Shown: positions 40,729 to 49,234 of the stretch, piece by piece
How the letters are laid out: each line of letters opens with the position of its first letter
How positions within the stretch are numbered: position 1 is the stretch's first letter
Source of the DNA: Flavobacteriales bacterium
GTDB lineage: Bacteria; Bacteroidota; Bacteroidia; Flavobacteriales; UA16
Direction of reading: 5' to 3'
Assembly (NCBI GenBank): GCA_028141885.1
Contig: JAOIQU010000001.1
Span: 24,320 to 88,319 of the forward strand
Length of the DNA: 64,000 nucleotides
Program-made: the position numbers and the translations under genes
The notes under the pieces: generated by a model
Database searches by the model: none
Told to the model about the DNA's origin: nothing
The model's input: the letters and a program-made list of their open reading frames with translations, nothing else

Positions 40729-40803
40729 CGGGGCGTGGCCCAGCCCGGTTAAGGCGCCTGGTTTGGGACCAGGAGATCGCAGGTTCGAATCCTGCCGCCC
40801 CGA
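40729..40803 (+). tRNA. tRNA-Pro (UGG)
   Basis: 75 nt. CGGGGCG/CGCCCCG acceptor, anticodon loop TTTGGGA (TGG), T loop GTTCGAATC. CCA is not encoded. Confidence 0.95.
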
Positions 40804-40808
40804 CTACA

Positions 40809-40839
40809 AAAGCCGCTCACATCTGTGGGCGGTTTTTTT
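40809..40839 (+). terminator. Rho-independent terminator after tRNA-Pro
   Basis: AAGCCGCTCACA-TC-TGTGGGCGGTTTTTTT stem with a U-run. Confidence 0.75.
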
Positions 40840-41027
40840 GTCTCTATGCCTCCAGCACTGGGAGTGAAGACCTGTTTGCATGTGAGTCAAACTTAGGCTG
40901 TGCCGAGTTGGACCTTGCAACAAGAACGTCAAATTCAAATCAAATTGAAGGTGTTTTGGCAGAAAATGTGGCAGAGCACAAGCCCACTCACATTCAAGGC
41001 ACTGTCATTCAACACCTAAGAAGGCAT

Positions 41028-41079
41028 AAGGCGCCTGGTTTGGGACCAGGAGATCGCAGGTTCGAATCCTGCCGCCCCG
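41028..41079 (+). repeat. 52-bp duplicated 3' end of tRNA-Pro (att-like scar)
   Basis: Perfect copy of 40751-40802, from the D loop through the acceptor 3' strand, lacking the 5' part. It cannot fold as a full tRNA. Confidence 0.85.
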
Positions 41080-41216
41080 GCTTTGATGCACAAGAACAGA
41101 AACCTCGTTCAAACTGAAACCTTCTTTCACTACCTCCCGTTAAGACAAGCGAACATGGTTTTTATGGTTGACAGCGAACCTCATCGCTGACATGAATTGG
41201 TTTTGGTTAGACAAGG

Positions 41217-41242
41217 AAGCCGCCCCTCGGGGTGGCTTTTTT
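41217..41242 (+). terminator. Rho-independent terminator
   Basis: AAGCCGCCCC/GGGGTGGCTT stem followed by TTTTTT. No plus-strand gene is seen upstream, so it may insulate the convergent LhgO gene or act in reverse for it. Confidence 0.6.
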
Positions 41243-41265
41243 GTGCGCCAAACTCTCGGCCAAAC

Positions 41266-42507
41266 TCAAGCGAATCGCTCCTGAAAGCGGTCGGCCACGT
41301 AGTCGCCAATGGCGAGGGAGGCCGTGGCGGCTGGAGAGGGTGCGTTGAGGATGTGGATGGACCGGTCCGTGGCTTCGATGCGGAAGTCGTCACGCGTGTC
41401 ACCGTCCTGGCTGAGCAACAGCGCACGAACCCCGGAGCGCCCCGGACGGATGTCGTCCATCGTCAGGGAAGGCACCAATCGCTGCAGCGTTTTGAGGAAC
41501 AACCGCTTGGAAAACGCCCGGCGGTATTCGTTGATCCCAAACGCCATGTTGTTGAAGAACAACTTCCACGTCCCCCCATAACCGAGGGCTTCCATGGTGT
41601 CGCGCAAATCAAAATCGGTCTTCCCGTAGCCCTCGCGCTTGAAGGTGAACACCGCGTTGGGACCGCACTCAATTTCACCGTCGGTCATGCGCGTGAAATG
41701 CACCCCCAAGAAGGGGAAATCGGGGTTGGGCACAGGGTAGATCAAGTTGCGGACCTTGTGTTTGGCGTGGTCTTCGAGCTCATAATAGTCGCCCCTGAAT
41801 CCCACCACGCGCTCCTTCAACGCGACGCCATCCCGACGGGCAAGGCGGTCAGCCTGCAAGCCCGCGCAAACCACGACCTTGTCAGCGTGGTAGGTTTTGG
41901 CCTCGCCGGCGACCTTGGTGCGGACGATTGAACCGTCGCCTTCAGGCCCCAAATCCACCACCTCCTCCCCCAACCGAATCTCGCTGTTGGGTTGGATGGC
42001 CAGCGCTGCAGCGGCCATCTTCTCGGTGGCATTTCGGAAGTCGACGATGCCCGTGCATCCCACCCACAGCGCGGCCACCCCTTCGCAGTGGGGTTCAATC
42101 TCGCGAAGCTGGTGGGCGTCGATGCGCTCGAGGTTTTCAATCTCGTTTTGCTTGCCGATGCCGTGGATTTTTTCGAGCATGGGCAGCTCGGACTCGTCTG
42201 CCGCCACGACCACCTTGCCGCACACGTCGTGGGGCACGTCGTGTTCCTTGCAAAACTGCACGAGTTCGCGGCGACCCTGCACGCAATTGGTGGCTTTCAA
42301 GGAGCCGGGCTTGTAGTACAGCCCCGAGTGAATGACTCCTGAGTTGTTGCCCGTTTGGTGGTCCGCAAGCCGCGGCATTTTGTCGATCAACACCATGCGG
42401 CGCTCCGGAAAACGCTTTTGAAGCTTGTAGAACGTGGCTGCACCGACAATGCCGCCGCCCACCACCACCACATCGAATTGTCCGTCTGAGGAACCGTTAT
42501 TGTGCAT
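41266..42507 (-). CDS. lhgO: L-2-hydroxyglutarate oxidase/dehydrogenase
   Basis: 413 residues from ATG 42507, set by a TACCTTTG box 6 nt upstream. FDVVVVGGGIVGAATFYKLQ is the FAD-binding GxGxxG motif. HQTGNNSGVIHSGLYYKPGS is the diagnostic LhgO signature. The central part (IVDFRNATEKMA) and PFLGVHFTRMTDGEIECGPN are conserved. The enzyme oxidises L-2-hydroxyglutarate, a metabolic side product, to 2-oxoglutarate at the membrane. It is divergent from the UMF1 transporter with overlapping promoter regions. Confidence 0.93.
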   Translation of the reverse strand: MHNNGSSDGQFDVVVVGGGIVGAATFYKLQKRFPERRMVLIDKMPRLADHQTGNNSGVIHSGLYYKPGSLKATNCVQGRRELVQFCKEHDVPHDVCGKVVVAADESELPMLEKIHGIGKQNEIENLERIDAHQLREIEPHCEGVAALWVGCTGIVDFRNATEKMAAAALAIQPNSEIRLGEEVVDLGPEGDGSIVRTKVAGEAKTYHADKVVVCAGLQADRLARRDGVALKERVVGFRGDYYELEDHAKHKVRNLIYPVPNPDFPFLGVHFTRMTDGEIECGPNAVFTFKREGYGKTDFDLRDTMEALGYGGTWKLFFNNMAFGINEYRRAFSKRLFLKTLQRLVPSLTMDDIRPGRSGVRALLLSQDGDTRDDFRIEATDRSIHILNAPSPAATASLAIGDYVADRFQERFA

Positions 42508-42513
42508 CGAGGT

Positions 42514-42521
42514 CAAAGGTA
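42514..42521 (-). promoter_or_regulatory. Promoter -7 box TACCTTTG for lhgO
   Basis: Exact TAnnTTTG, 6 nt before ATG 42507. Confidence 0.5.
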
Positions 42522-42543
42522 CGTGACCTTTCAACCTGCGGCC

Positions 42544-42550
42544 TATCTTG
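42544..42550 (+). promoter_or_regulatory. Promoter -7-like box TATCTTG
   Basis: Six nt before ATG 42557, same near-leaderless geometry. Confidence 0.3.
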
Positions 42551-42556
42551 CCGGTC

Positions 42557-43870
42557 ATGACTGTTCAAGACGCGCCTGTTCACAGCAAGAAAGTCCAAAA
42601 CGCTTGGGCCCTCTACGATTGGGCGAACAGCGTCTACTCCCTGGTCATCACCACCACCATCTTCCCCATCTTCTACAATGCGATGACCACCGTCCGTGAA
42701 GAAGACGGCACGTTGGTGAGCGATGTGGTGTCGTTTTGGGGCATGGAGTTTCTAAACACCCAACTGTACAGTTACGTGCTGGCCACAAGCTTTGCGGTGA
42801 TCATTTTCCTGAGTCCCTTGCTGAGTGGCATGGCGGATTACGCCGGCAAAAAGCTCACCTTCATGAAGGTGTTTTGCTACGCTGGAGCGGCAGGATGTGC
42901 GAGCATGTTCTTCTTCAACCCCGCCCATTTGGAGTGGAGCATGGCCTCGTTGTTTTTGGCCAACCTGGGTTTTTGGGGAAGCCTTGGGTTTTACAATGCC
43001 TACCTCCCAGAAATCGCGCCCCCAGAAGAGCACGACAAACTCGGTGCGCGCGGTTACGTCATGGGCTACATCGGGTCCGTCCTGTTGCTTTTGGTGTGTC
43101 TCGGACTGATCATGGGCATTGGCAACCACCTCACCAAGTGGGCCTTTGTGCTCGTGGGAGTGTGGTGGGTCAGCTGGGCACAACCCGCATTCCGAAGGTT
43201 GCCCTCCAACCCTTACAACGTCAAACCAGAAGGCAATCTGCTTGCCCAGGGCTTCAAAGAGCTCAGGGGCGTTGCACGTGACCTCAAAGGCAAGCTGCAT
43301 TTGACGCGTTACCTCGGCTCCTTTTTTGTGATGAGCATGGCCATCCAAACCATCATGCTCATGGCCACAAGCTTTGGCATCAAAGAGGTGCAGCTGACCA
43401 CCGCCGAGCTCATTGTGGCCACGTTGCTCGTTCAAGTGGTGGCCATTCCCGGGGCGTTTTTCGTGGCGTGGTTGAGCGGGAAAATCGGCAATGTGAAGGC
43501 CTTGGGCGCATGCATTCTGGCTTGGTGTGCTGTCTGTGCTTACGCGTATTGGTTTGCCTCCACCAAAGAGGGCTTCTACGTGGCTGCTGGCGTGATTGGA
43601 TTCATGATGGGCGGGACGCAAAGCCTCAACCGGTCTACGTATTCCAAGCTGCTCCCAGAAACCGAAGACCACGCCTCGTACTTCAGCTTCTACGAAGTGC
43701 TCGAGAAAAGCGGACTGGTCATTGGCATGTTTGGGTGGGGCTACATCGAAGGCGTCACGGGATCCATGCGCAACAGTATCCTGGCGCTGGTGGGGCTCTT
43801 CTTGATTGCCTACGCCGTGCTCCGGGCCATGCCGCAATCCCACCGCGGCCACCTGGTGCAACTTGCATGA
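42557..43870 (+). CDS. UMF1-family (Atg22-like) MFS transporter
   Basis: 437 residues from ATG 42557. AWALYDWANSVYSLVITTTI at the N-terminus and MMGGTQSLNRSTYSKLLPET near residue 360 are the hallmarks of the UMF1 family, with about 12 transmembrane segments. Members are MFS efflux or amino-acid-related transporters; substrate is unknown. It is followed by a bidirectional terminator shared with the OmpA-family gene. Confidence 0.88.
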   Translation: MTVQDAPVHSKKVQNAWALYDWANSVYSLVITTTIFPIFYNAMTTVREEDGTLVSDVVSFWGMEFLNTQLYSYVLATSFAVIIFLSPLLSGMADYAGKKLTFMKVFCYAGAAGCASMFFFNPAHLEWSMASLFLANLGFWGSLGFYNAYLPEIAPPEEHDKLGARGYVMGYIGSVLLLLVCLGLIMGIGNHLTKWAFVLVGVWWVSWAQPAFRRLPSNPYNVKPEGNLLAQGFKELRGVARDLKGKLHLTRYLGSFFVMSMAIQTIMLMATSFGIKEVQLTTAELIVATLLVQVVAIPGAFFVAWLSGKIGNVKALGACILAWCAVCAYAYWFASTKEGFYVAAGVIGFMMGGTQSLNRSTYSKLLPETEDHASYFSFYEVLEKSGLVIGMFGWGYIEGVTGSMRNSILALVGLFLIAYAVLRAMPQSHRGHLVQLA

Positions 43871-43900
43871 AAAAAGGCACCCCGATGGGATGCCTTTTTT
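43870..43900. terminator. Bidirectional Rho-independent terminator
   Basis: AAAAAAGGCACCCC-GAT-GGGATGCCTTTTTT between two convergent genes; U-runs on both strands. Confidence 0.85.
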
Positions 43901-43920
43901 ACTTCAATCCATTTTGATCG

Positions 43921-45168
43921 TCACTGAACCTTGAACGTGACACGGCGGTTTTTGGCGTGGCCAATTTCCGTATCCAGTGTGCTGTCGGGATTGGTGTCCC
44001 CGCGGCTTATGGCCTCAAGTCGGCTTGGGTCGATGCCCGCGTCCACGAGGAAGGCCTTCACTTTGTTTGCACGCGATTGCCCCATGTCGGCATAGCGCGC
44101 GTTCAACTTGCCCTCTTCCGTTTCGTCGCTGTCAGAGTGGCCTGTGATCACCAAATTCATCTCAGGGTTTTCGTTGAGCAACGCTGCAATTTTTGTCAGG
44201 GTACGCTTGCCTGCAACGGTCGGCATTTTCTTGATGAACGCGTAGTAAGTCGCTGCCGCTTCGATGCGCTGCTTGGCAGTGGCGTCTTCTGGGAGCCTTG
44301 TTGAGCGGTTGTACACCATGGAAGACTCGCGCTTGCGGGTGTTGCCACAGCTGCAATCTTTGGGCGAATCCACGGCCACCACTTTGACGTTGTCGATGTA
44401 GTAGTAGGCCATGGCCAAACCGTCCTTGGGTTCTCCCTCCTTGTCAAGAAAGCAATCTTTGTAATCCTCCAGCGCATCGCCTCGCGGGCCCGTAGGACGC
44501 CCAGGAACGTCCACACGTTCAGCTTCGATGCTGGCATCGCCACCGAAGCAACCGATGACCAAAAATTCCTCTTCGCCCGTGCCCACAAACGTGCCGCATA
44601 CCGTTTCCCATCCTTCCGAGAAACGCATGGTTTTGTTGCTTACCTGTTTGACGTCAGGCTCTGAGGTGATTGGGCTTGACCCCGACTTGGACATCTTGCG
44701 GTCGCTCAACAACGCCCCAATGTCAGGAACCGCATAGCGACTCATCTCAGCAAGGCTCAAATCAAACGAAACGCAGTAGACTTGGTCTTCTTCAAGCATC
44801 TCGGTGAGTTGCACTTGAAGGTAAGAGCGCTTCAATTTGGAACTCTTGCTGTAAGCCCGGAAGCCTGCATAGTACTTGCCATCCTTGGCTTGCTCAAAGC
44901 CGTAGTCGTTGCAAGGCACGCTGACCTTGCTGGCCTTTTCCCTGGTGACGAACAAATCTGGAGATACGTCGTTGACGCCAGCCCATTCTTCGACAAATTC
45001 ATTGAGCAGCCCAAACTTCTTGATGTTCTTGACATCCAAATCTTCAGGGTTCAACAACTCGAAGCTGTGGTTGGGGACCAAGTTTTCTTGGGCGAACGCC
45101 ATTGAGGCCGTCAAGGCGAACGCCATGGCCATGGCCAAGTTTCGCACCGGAGAGAGGTTCAAAATCAT
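43921..45168 (-). CDS. OmpA-family outer membrane protein
   Basis: 415 residues. The signal peptide is MAFALTASMAFAQ. The N-terminal part (NLVPNHSFELLNPED, YLQVQLTEMLEEDQVYCVSF, ETVCGTFVGTGEEEFLVIG) looks like a carbohydrate-binding-type beta sandwich of ~230 residues. The C-terminal OmpA domain has LVITGHSDSDETEEGKLNA, LGQSRAxxV-type (MGQSRANKVKAFLVDAGID) and GHAKNRRVTFKVQ, which bind peptidoglycan. The start overlaps the hemE stop by 4 bp, an unusual pairing. Confidence 0.9.
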   Translation of the reverse strand: MILNLSPVRNLAMAMAFALTASMAFAQENLVPNHSFELLNPEDLDVKNIKKFGLLNEFVEEWAGVNDVSPDLFVTREKASKVSVPCNDYGFEQAKDGKYYAGFRAYSKSSKLKRSYLQVQLTEMLEEDQVYCVSFDLSLAEMSRYAVPDIGALLSDRKMSKSGSSPITSEPDVKQVSNKTMRFSEGWETVCGTFVGTGEEEFLVIGCFGGDASIEAERVDVPGRPTGPRGDALEDYKDCFLDKEGEPKDGLAMAYYYIDNVKVVAVDSPKDCSCGNTRKRESSMVYNRSTRLPEDATAKQRIEAAATYYAFIKKMPTVAGKRTLTKIAALLNENPEMNLVITGHSDSDETEEGKLNARYADMGQSRANKVKAFLVDAGIDPSRLEAISRGDTNPDSTLDTEIGHAKNRRVTFKVQ

Positions 45169-46229
45169 GCAGTGTGGGGTGTTTCTTGTTTCGTTGCAGG
45201 GGCGTATTCCTTCACCGCTTGCACAAACGCATGGCCATGGTCGGCAGGGATGTCAGGATACAAACCGTGGCCCAAGTTAGCGATGGTCCGTTGGACCCCC
45301 AATTCGTCAATCATTTGGTGGGTCTTCGCACGAATGATGCCAGGATTGGCATAGAGCACACTGGGATCCAAATTTCCTTGCAACACTTTGGGGCCATCAG
45401 GCGCTGCATCGGCCACCTGACGTGCCCAACGGCGGTCCGTCTGCCAATCCATTCCGAGGGTGGTGCATGGCAGGGTTGACAGGTCTTCAAAGAAGTGGCT
45501 GCCGCCTTTGGCGAACACTGTCACAGGCACCCGCCCCTTCAAGGACTCACAGAGCGATTGCATGTGGGGCAAAACCCGCTCCACGTACAACTCCCGACTC
45601 AACGAACCCGCCCAGCTGTCAAAGAGCTGAATGAGGTGCACCCCAGCGTCGATCTGAGCGTGCAAGTACGATTCTGTGGCTTTGGTGATGGCGGAGAGCA
45701 ACGCGTCAGAAAGGGCTGGTTCTTCCCACAACATGCGACGCGCCAAGGTCCAATCTTTGCTGCCCTTCCCTTCCACCATGTAGCAAAACAGCGTCCAAGG
45801 AGCGCCTGCAAAACCAATCAAAGGCACTGAGCCGTTGAGCTGATCCAAGATGACACGGATGGCATCCAGCACGTATTTCAAATCCGTGTGAGGGTCCACC
45901 TCCTTGAGGCGCTTGAGGTCTGCACCTGAACGGATGGTCTCCGGAAACCGTGGCCCCACCTTCTCCACGAGGTTGTATGGCAGCCCCATGGCCTCCGGCA
46001 CGACCAAGATGTCGCTGAAGAGGATGGCGGCGTCCACACCGTACGCTTCAATGGGCTGGAGCGTGACTTCCGCAGCGCGGTCCGGAGTCATCAATAGATC
46101 CTTGAAGCCGCCCACTTCAGCCCGCACTGCGCGGTATTCAGGGAGGGTTCGGCCCGCCTGTCGCATCATCCAAACCGGAGGACGCTCCACCTCATCGCCG
46201 CGAAGGGCGCGCAACAACAAATCGTTCAT
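45165..46229 (-). CDS. hemE: Uroporphyrinogen decarboxylase
   Basis: 354 residues, the normal length. RPPVWMMRQAGRTLPEYRAV is the HemE signature near the N-terminus. Substrate Asp (LFSDILVVPEAMG), FAGAPWTLFCYMVEG and QLFDSWAGSLSRELY follow. It decarboxylates uroporphyrinogen III to coproporphyrinogen III in haem synthesis. It lies 11 bp after holA and overlaps the OmpA-family gene, so the three may be co-transcribed. Confidence 0.96.
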   Translation of the reverse strand: MNDLLLRALRGDEVERPPVWMMRQAGRTLPEYRAVRAEVGGFKDLLMTPDRAAEVTLQPIEAYGVDAAILFSDILVVPEAMGLPYNLVEKVGPRFPETIRSGADLKRLKEVDPHTDLKYVLDAIRVILDQLNGSVPLIGFAGAPWTLFCYMVEGKGSKDWTLARRMLWEEPALSDALLSAITKATESYLHAQIDAGVHLIQLFDSWAGSLSRELYVERVLPHMQSLCESLKGRVPVTVFAKGGSHFFEDLSTLPCTTLGMDWQTDRRWARQVADAAPDGPKVLQGNLDPSVLYANPGIIRAKTHQMIDELGVQRTIANLGHGLYPDIPADHGHAFVQAVKEYAPATKQETPHTA

Positions 46230-46240
46230 GACGCCAAAGG

Positions 46241-47257
46241 TCAGTGCAAAATCTTGAACACCGCCTCTCTCAGGAGCATGCCGTCCGTTGTGGTGGCATT
46301 GGAGCGCCCTTTGGCCTTTTTGTCCGCGTCACGCAGGTAGCCAAAAATCCGTTCCACCTTGGCCGGACTGAACGCGGACGCTGCACGGGCGTAGTCGCGC
46401 ACGGCGTAGGGGCTGCACCGCATGGCTTTGGCCGCGGCGCCTTCTGAGCGGTCTTGCAAGGTTTGGTACACGAGCACACGGGCGAAGTAGGCGTGCAGGA
46501 CAGGCACCACCATGGCAAGGGGTGCATTCTTGGGGTTGGCCTCGAAGTATTGCACAATGCGGTTGGCCCGCTCGATGTCTTTGTTGCCCAAAGCACGCTG
46601 AAGCTCAAACACATTGTAGTCCTTGCTGATGCCGATGTGTTGCTCCACGTGGTCGGTCGTGACGTTCGTGCCTTCCGGCAGCAGGATCTGAAGCTTGGAG
46701 AGCTCGTTTGCGACCTTTTGAAGGTTGTTTCCTAGGCTTTCCGCCAGCAATTGCGACACCCGTCCGTCAAGCTTCAAGCCTTTGCCCTCGGCATAGCCTG
46801 CAATCCATTGCGGAAGCTTGTGGTCCCGGACTTTGTCGCTCAGAAACAGCGTTCCCTGACGAGACATGGTTTTGACCGCCTTCAACCGGCTGTCCACCTT
46901 CTTGTGGGGATGGGCAAACACCAATACTGTGCTCGGCACAGGGTCTTCGGCGTAGGCTGCCAGTTTGGCCATGTCGTCCTTGCGCTTCCACATCCGCATG
47001 TCCTGGGCCTCCTTCACCAACACGAGCTGGCGGTCGGCCATCATTGGAAAACGACGGGCCGCAGCAAGCACTTCATCCACATCCGTGTCGCGGCCGTAGA
47101 GCACCGTTTCGTTGAAATCCTTGAAGCCTTCGTCGACCACTGTGTCCAAGAGCGCCTGCACGATTTCCGTGATGAAAAACGGTTCTTCACCATGCAAGAC
47201 GTAGAGTGAAGAAAGCTTCCCTCCGGAAATGTTGCGCAAGATTTGACGATGCGGCAT
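46241..47257 (-). CDS. holA: DNA polymerase III subunit delta
   Basis: 338 residues. LSSLYVLHGEEPFFITEIVQ (degenerate P-loop region), FNETVLYGRDTDVDEVLAAA, FPMMADRQLVLVKEAQDM and SKLQILLPEGTNVTTDHVEQ, IGISKDYNVFELQRALGNKD are standard HolA blocks. It loads the beta clamp. A TACCTTCG box ends 5 nt before the ATG. Confidence 0.93.
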   Translation of the reverse strand: MPHRQILRNISGGKLSSLYVLHGEEPFFITEIVQALLDTVVDEGFKDFNETVLYGRDTDVDEVLAAARRFPMMADRQLVLVKEAQDMRMWKRKDDMAKLAAYAEDPVPSTVLVFAHPHKKVDSRLKAVKTMSRQGTLFLSDKVRDHKLPQWIAGYAEGKGLKLDGRVSQLLAESLGNNLQKVANELSKLQILLPEGTNVTTDHVEQHIGISKDYNVFELQRALGNKDIERANRIVQYFEANPKNAPLAMVVPVLHAYFARVLVYQTLQDRSEGAAAKAMRCSPYAVRDYARAASAFSPAKVERIFGYLRDADKKAKGRSNATTTDGMLLREAVFKILH

Positions 47258-47262
47258 GACGA

Positions 47263-47270
47263 CGAAGGTA
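47263..47270 (-). promoter_or_regulatory. Promoter -7 box TACCTTCG for holA
   Basis: TAnnTTyG with 5 nt to ATG 47257. Divergent from the box at 47284. Confidence 0.4.
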
Positions 47271-47283
47271 CTGACGCGCGACC

Positions 47284-47291
47284 TACATTCG
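47284..47291 (+). promoter_or_regulatory. Promoter -7 box TACATTCG
   Basis: TAnnTTyG with 4 nt to ATG 47296. Confidence 0.4.
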
Positions 47292-47295
47292 AGGC

Positions 47296-47757
47296 ATGGA
47301 AATGCTCATGCCCTCATTGAATTGGCCCGCCGCACCCTTGCGCACTCGGCAGCCCGAGAAGGGCAAGCCAGAAGTGCTTTGTTTGGCCAGGAGGAAGTGG
47401 GTCGTTTTGGAGCCAGAGGAGTGGGTTCGACAGCATGTCCTCCACCATTTGAATGAGCAACTGGGCTATCATTTGGGCTGCATATCGGTGGAGCACCAAC
47501 TCAGCTTGAATGGCATGCCTCGTCGTGCCGACATTGTGGCGTTCACCCCCGATGGCGCGCCCCAGGTCTTGGTCGAATGCAAAGCCCCCAACGTCGCGCT
47601 CAACCAAGACGCGGTCAACCAAGCCGCCCGCTACAACCTGGTCCTGAACGTGCCCGTGCTGCTGGTGACCAACGGATTGAAGCATGCGGCGTTTGGACTT
47701 GAGGAAGACGGAGCGGCGAAGCCCTTGACCCAACTTCCCCCCTGCCCGGGGCGTTGA
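47296..47757 (+). CDS. Type I restriction R-subunit N-terminal-like (HSDR_N_2) protein
   Basis: 153 residues. WVRQHVLHHLNEQLGY, RRADIVAFTPDGAPQVLVEC (PD-(D/E)xK: Asp, then ExK in ECKAP) and ALNQDAVNQAARYNLVLNVP match the HSDR_N_2 domain. It is a complete small protein, not a fragment of HsdR; the pairing with holA is typical for Bacteroidota. A DNA repair or nuclease role is likely but not established. Confidence 0.85.
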   Translation: MEMLMPSLNWPAAPLRTRQPEKGKPEVLCLARRKWVVLEPEEWVRQHVLHHLNEQLGYHLGCISVEHQLSLNGMPRRADIVAFTPDGAPQVLVECKAPNVALNQDAVNQAARYNLVLNVPVLLVTNGLKHAAFGLEEDGAAKPLTQLPPCPGR

Positions 47758-47771
47758 GGGCGGACCTTGCG

Positions 47772-47779
47772 TACTTTCG
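47772..47779 (+). promoter_or_regulatory. Promoter -7 box TACTTTCG
   Basis: TAnnTTyG with 7 nt to ATG 47787, supporting that start over upstream codons. Confidence 0.4.
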
Positions 47780-47786
47780 CGACGCA

Positions 47787-48323
47787 ATGAAGATCACAGA
47801 CATTCTCGCAGTGGCCGGCAAGCCCGGCTTGTATCAAGTTTTGGCCTCAGGCAGCGCAAGCATCGTTGTCGAAAGCATGGTGGATGGCAAGCGCTCCAGC
47901 GTTCCCGGAACCGCACGTGTCAGCAACCTCGCCGACATCACGATGTACACGCACGATGACGATGTGCCACTTTTGGACATCCTGAACCGCATGCACGAGT
48001 CCCAAAAGGGCGAGGCCGGACCTTCCCACAAGGACGCCGCCCAAACCATTCGCAACTTCGTGGATGGCATTGTGCCAGAACTGGATCACGACCGCGTGTA
48101 CCAGAGCGACCTGAAGAAACTCGTGCAGTGGTACAACTTGCTCGTGGGCAAAGGCGCGTTCCCTTTGGAAGCACCCGAAAATCCTGAAGAAGCGGCGAAG
48201 GAGGAAGAAGTGAAGGAGAAGAAGACCGCGGCCACGAAGCCTTCCGCCAAGAAGCCTGCCGCCAAGAAGCCCGCGGCGAAAAAACCTGCCGCCAAGAAGG
48301 CTGCCAAAAAGAAAGAAGCCTGA
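47787..48323 (+). CDS. DUF5606 protein with histone-H1-like Lys/Ala/Pro tail
   Basis: 178 residues from ATG 47787. MKITDILAVAGKPGLYQVLA, ASIVVESMVDGKRSSVPG and DLKKLVQWYNLLV are the DUF5606 domain found in Bacteroidota. After residue ~130 comes an acidic stretch and then repeated KKPAA units (ATKPSAKKPAAKKPAAKKPA), as in bacterial H1-like proteins. The tail should bind nucleic acid. Function of the domain is unknown. Confidence 0.85.
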   Translation: MKITDILAVAGKPGLYQVLASGSASIVVESMVDGKRSSVPGTARVSNLADITMYTHDDDVPLLDILNRMHESQKGEAGPSHKDAAQTIRNFVDGIVPELDHDRVYQSDLKKLVQWYNLLVGKGAFPLEAPENPEEAAKEEEVKEKKTAATKPSAKKPAAKKPAAKKPAAKKAAKKKEA

Positions 48324-48325
48324 CC

Positions 48326-49213
48326 ATGAATGTGACTGTCATCGGCGCGGGCACCATGGGCAACGGGATTGCCCACGTTTTCGCACAATCGGGCCACGAC
48401 GTGGTCATGATGGACCGCTCAGCTGAAGCCCTCGAACGCGCCCTTGCCACCATTGGCAAGAACATGGATCGCATGGTGGCCAAAGAGAAAATCTCTGCCG
48501 CCGACAAGGATGCTGCCCTCACGCGCTTGACCACGTCCACAGATTTGGGTGCGGCCGTGAGCAACGCGAACTTGGTGGTCGAAGCGGCCACTGAAAACGT
48601 CGACCTCAAGCTCAAAATCTTCGCGGACCTCGACGCGTCTGCCCCAGAGGGATGCATTTTGGCCACCAACACCAGCTCGATCAGCATCACGCGCATCGCA
48701 GCGGCCACCGGACGGCCTGACAAGGTGATCGGCATGCACTTCATGAATCCCGTCCCGGTGATGAAGCTCGTCGAAGTCATTCGCGGCTATGCCACCAGCG
48801 ACGCGACGTGCAGCGAGGTCATGGCATTGAGTTCCCAGCTCGGCAAGGTCCCGGTGGAAGTGAACGACTACCCAGGCTTTGTGGCCAACCGCATCCTGAT
48901 GCCGATGATCAACGAGGCGATTCTCACCCTGCACGAGGGCGTCGCTGGCGTAGAAGAGATCGACACCGTGATGAAGCTCGGCATGGCGCATCCCATGGGT
49001 CCCCTCCAACTCGCGGACTTCATCGGTCTCGACGTCTGCCTCAGCATTTTGCGGGTGTTGCACGACGGTTTGGGCCAGGACAAATACGCCCCTTGTCCCC
49101 TTTTGGTCAACATGGTGACTGCAGGCAAACTCGGCGCCAAGTCCGGTGAAGGGTTCTACGTCCATACGCGGGGCTCCAAAGACCTCGTGGTCGCCCCGAC
49201 CTTCGCCAAGTAA
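48326..49213 (+). CDS. 3-hydroxybutyryl-CoA dehydrogenase
   Basis: 295 residues. VTVIGAGTMGNGIAHVFAQS is the NAD-binding motif, NTSSISITRIAAATGRPDKV and IGMHFMNPVPVMKLVEVI (catalytic His) are typical. DTVMKLGMAHPMGPLQLADF is in the C-terminal helical domain. It interconverts 3-hydroxyacyl-CoA and 3-oxoacyl-CoA in butanoate or fatty-acid metabolism. Closely follows the DUF5606 gene (2-bp gap). Confidence 0.95.
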   Translation: MNVTVIGAGTMGNGIAHVFAQSGHDVVMMDRSAEALERALATIGKNMDRMVAKEKISAADKDAALTRLTTSTDLGAAVSNANLVVEAATENVDLKLKIFADLDASAPEGCILATNTSSISITRIAAATGRPDKVIGMHFMNPVPVMKLVEVIRGYATSDATCSEVMALSSQLGKVPVEVNDYPGFVANRILMPMINEAILTLHEGVAGVEEIDTVMKLGMAHPMGPLQLADFIGLDVCLSILRVLHDGLGQDKYAPCPLLVNMVTAGKLGAKSGEGFYVHTRGSKDLVVAPTFAK

Positions 49214-49234
49214 GCCCTCCTTACCTTGGGTGCC

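Larger units (their letters stand above)
40804..41265. other. 462-bp gene-free region with tRNA-Pro remnant
   Basis: No gene is supported here. It holds the tRNA-Pro terminator, ~190 bp of AT-richer unassigned sequence, the duplicated tRNA-Pro 3' end (41028-41079), then ~140 bp with nothing recognised, and a terminator at 41217. Confidence 0.7.

Noticed and set aside
41028..41079. Second tRNA-Pro gene
   Set aside because: Only the part from the D loop to the 3' end is present; no 5' acceptor strand, so no functional tRNA.
41160..41242. Small RNA ending at the 41217 terminator
   Set aside because: No promoter box of the local type was found upstream; kept only as a terminator.
47296..47757. 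Remnant of a type I restriction system
   Set aside because: The small HSDR_N_2 protein is complete and normally sits next to holA in Bacteroidota; no hsdM or hsdS is present.
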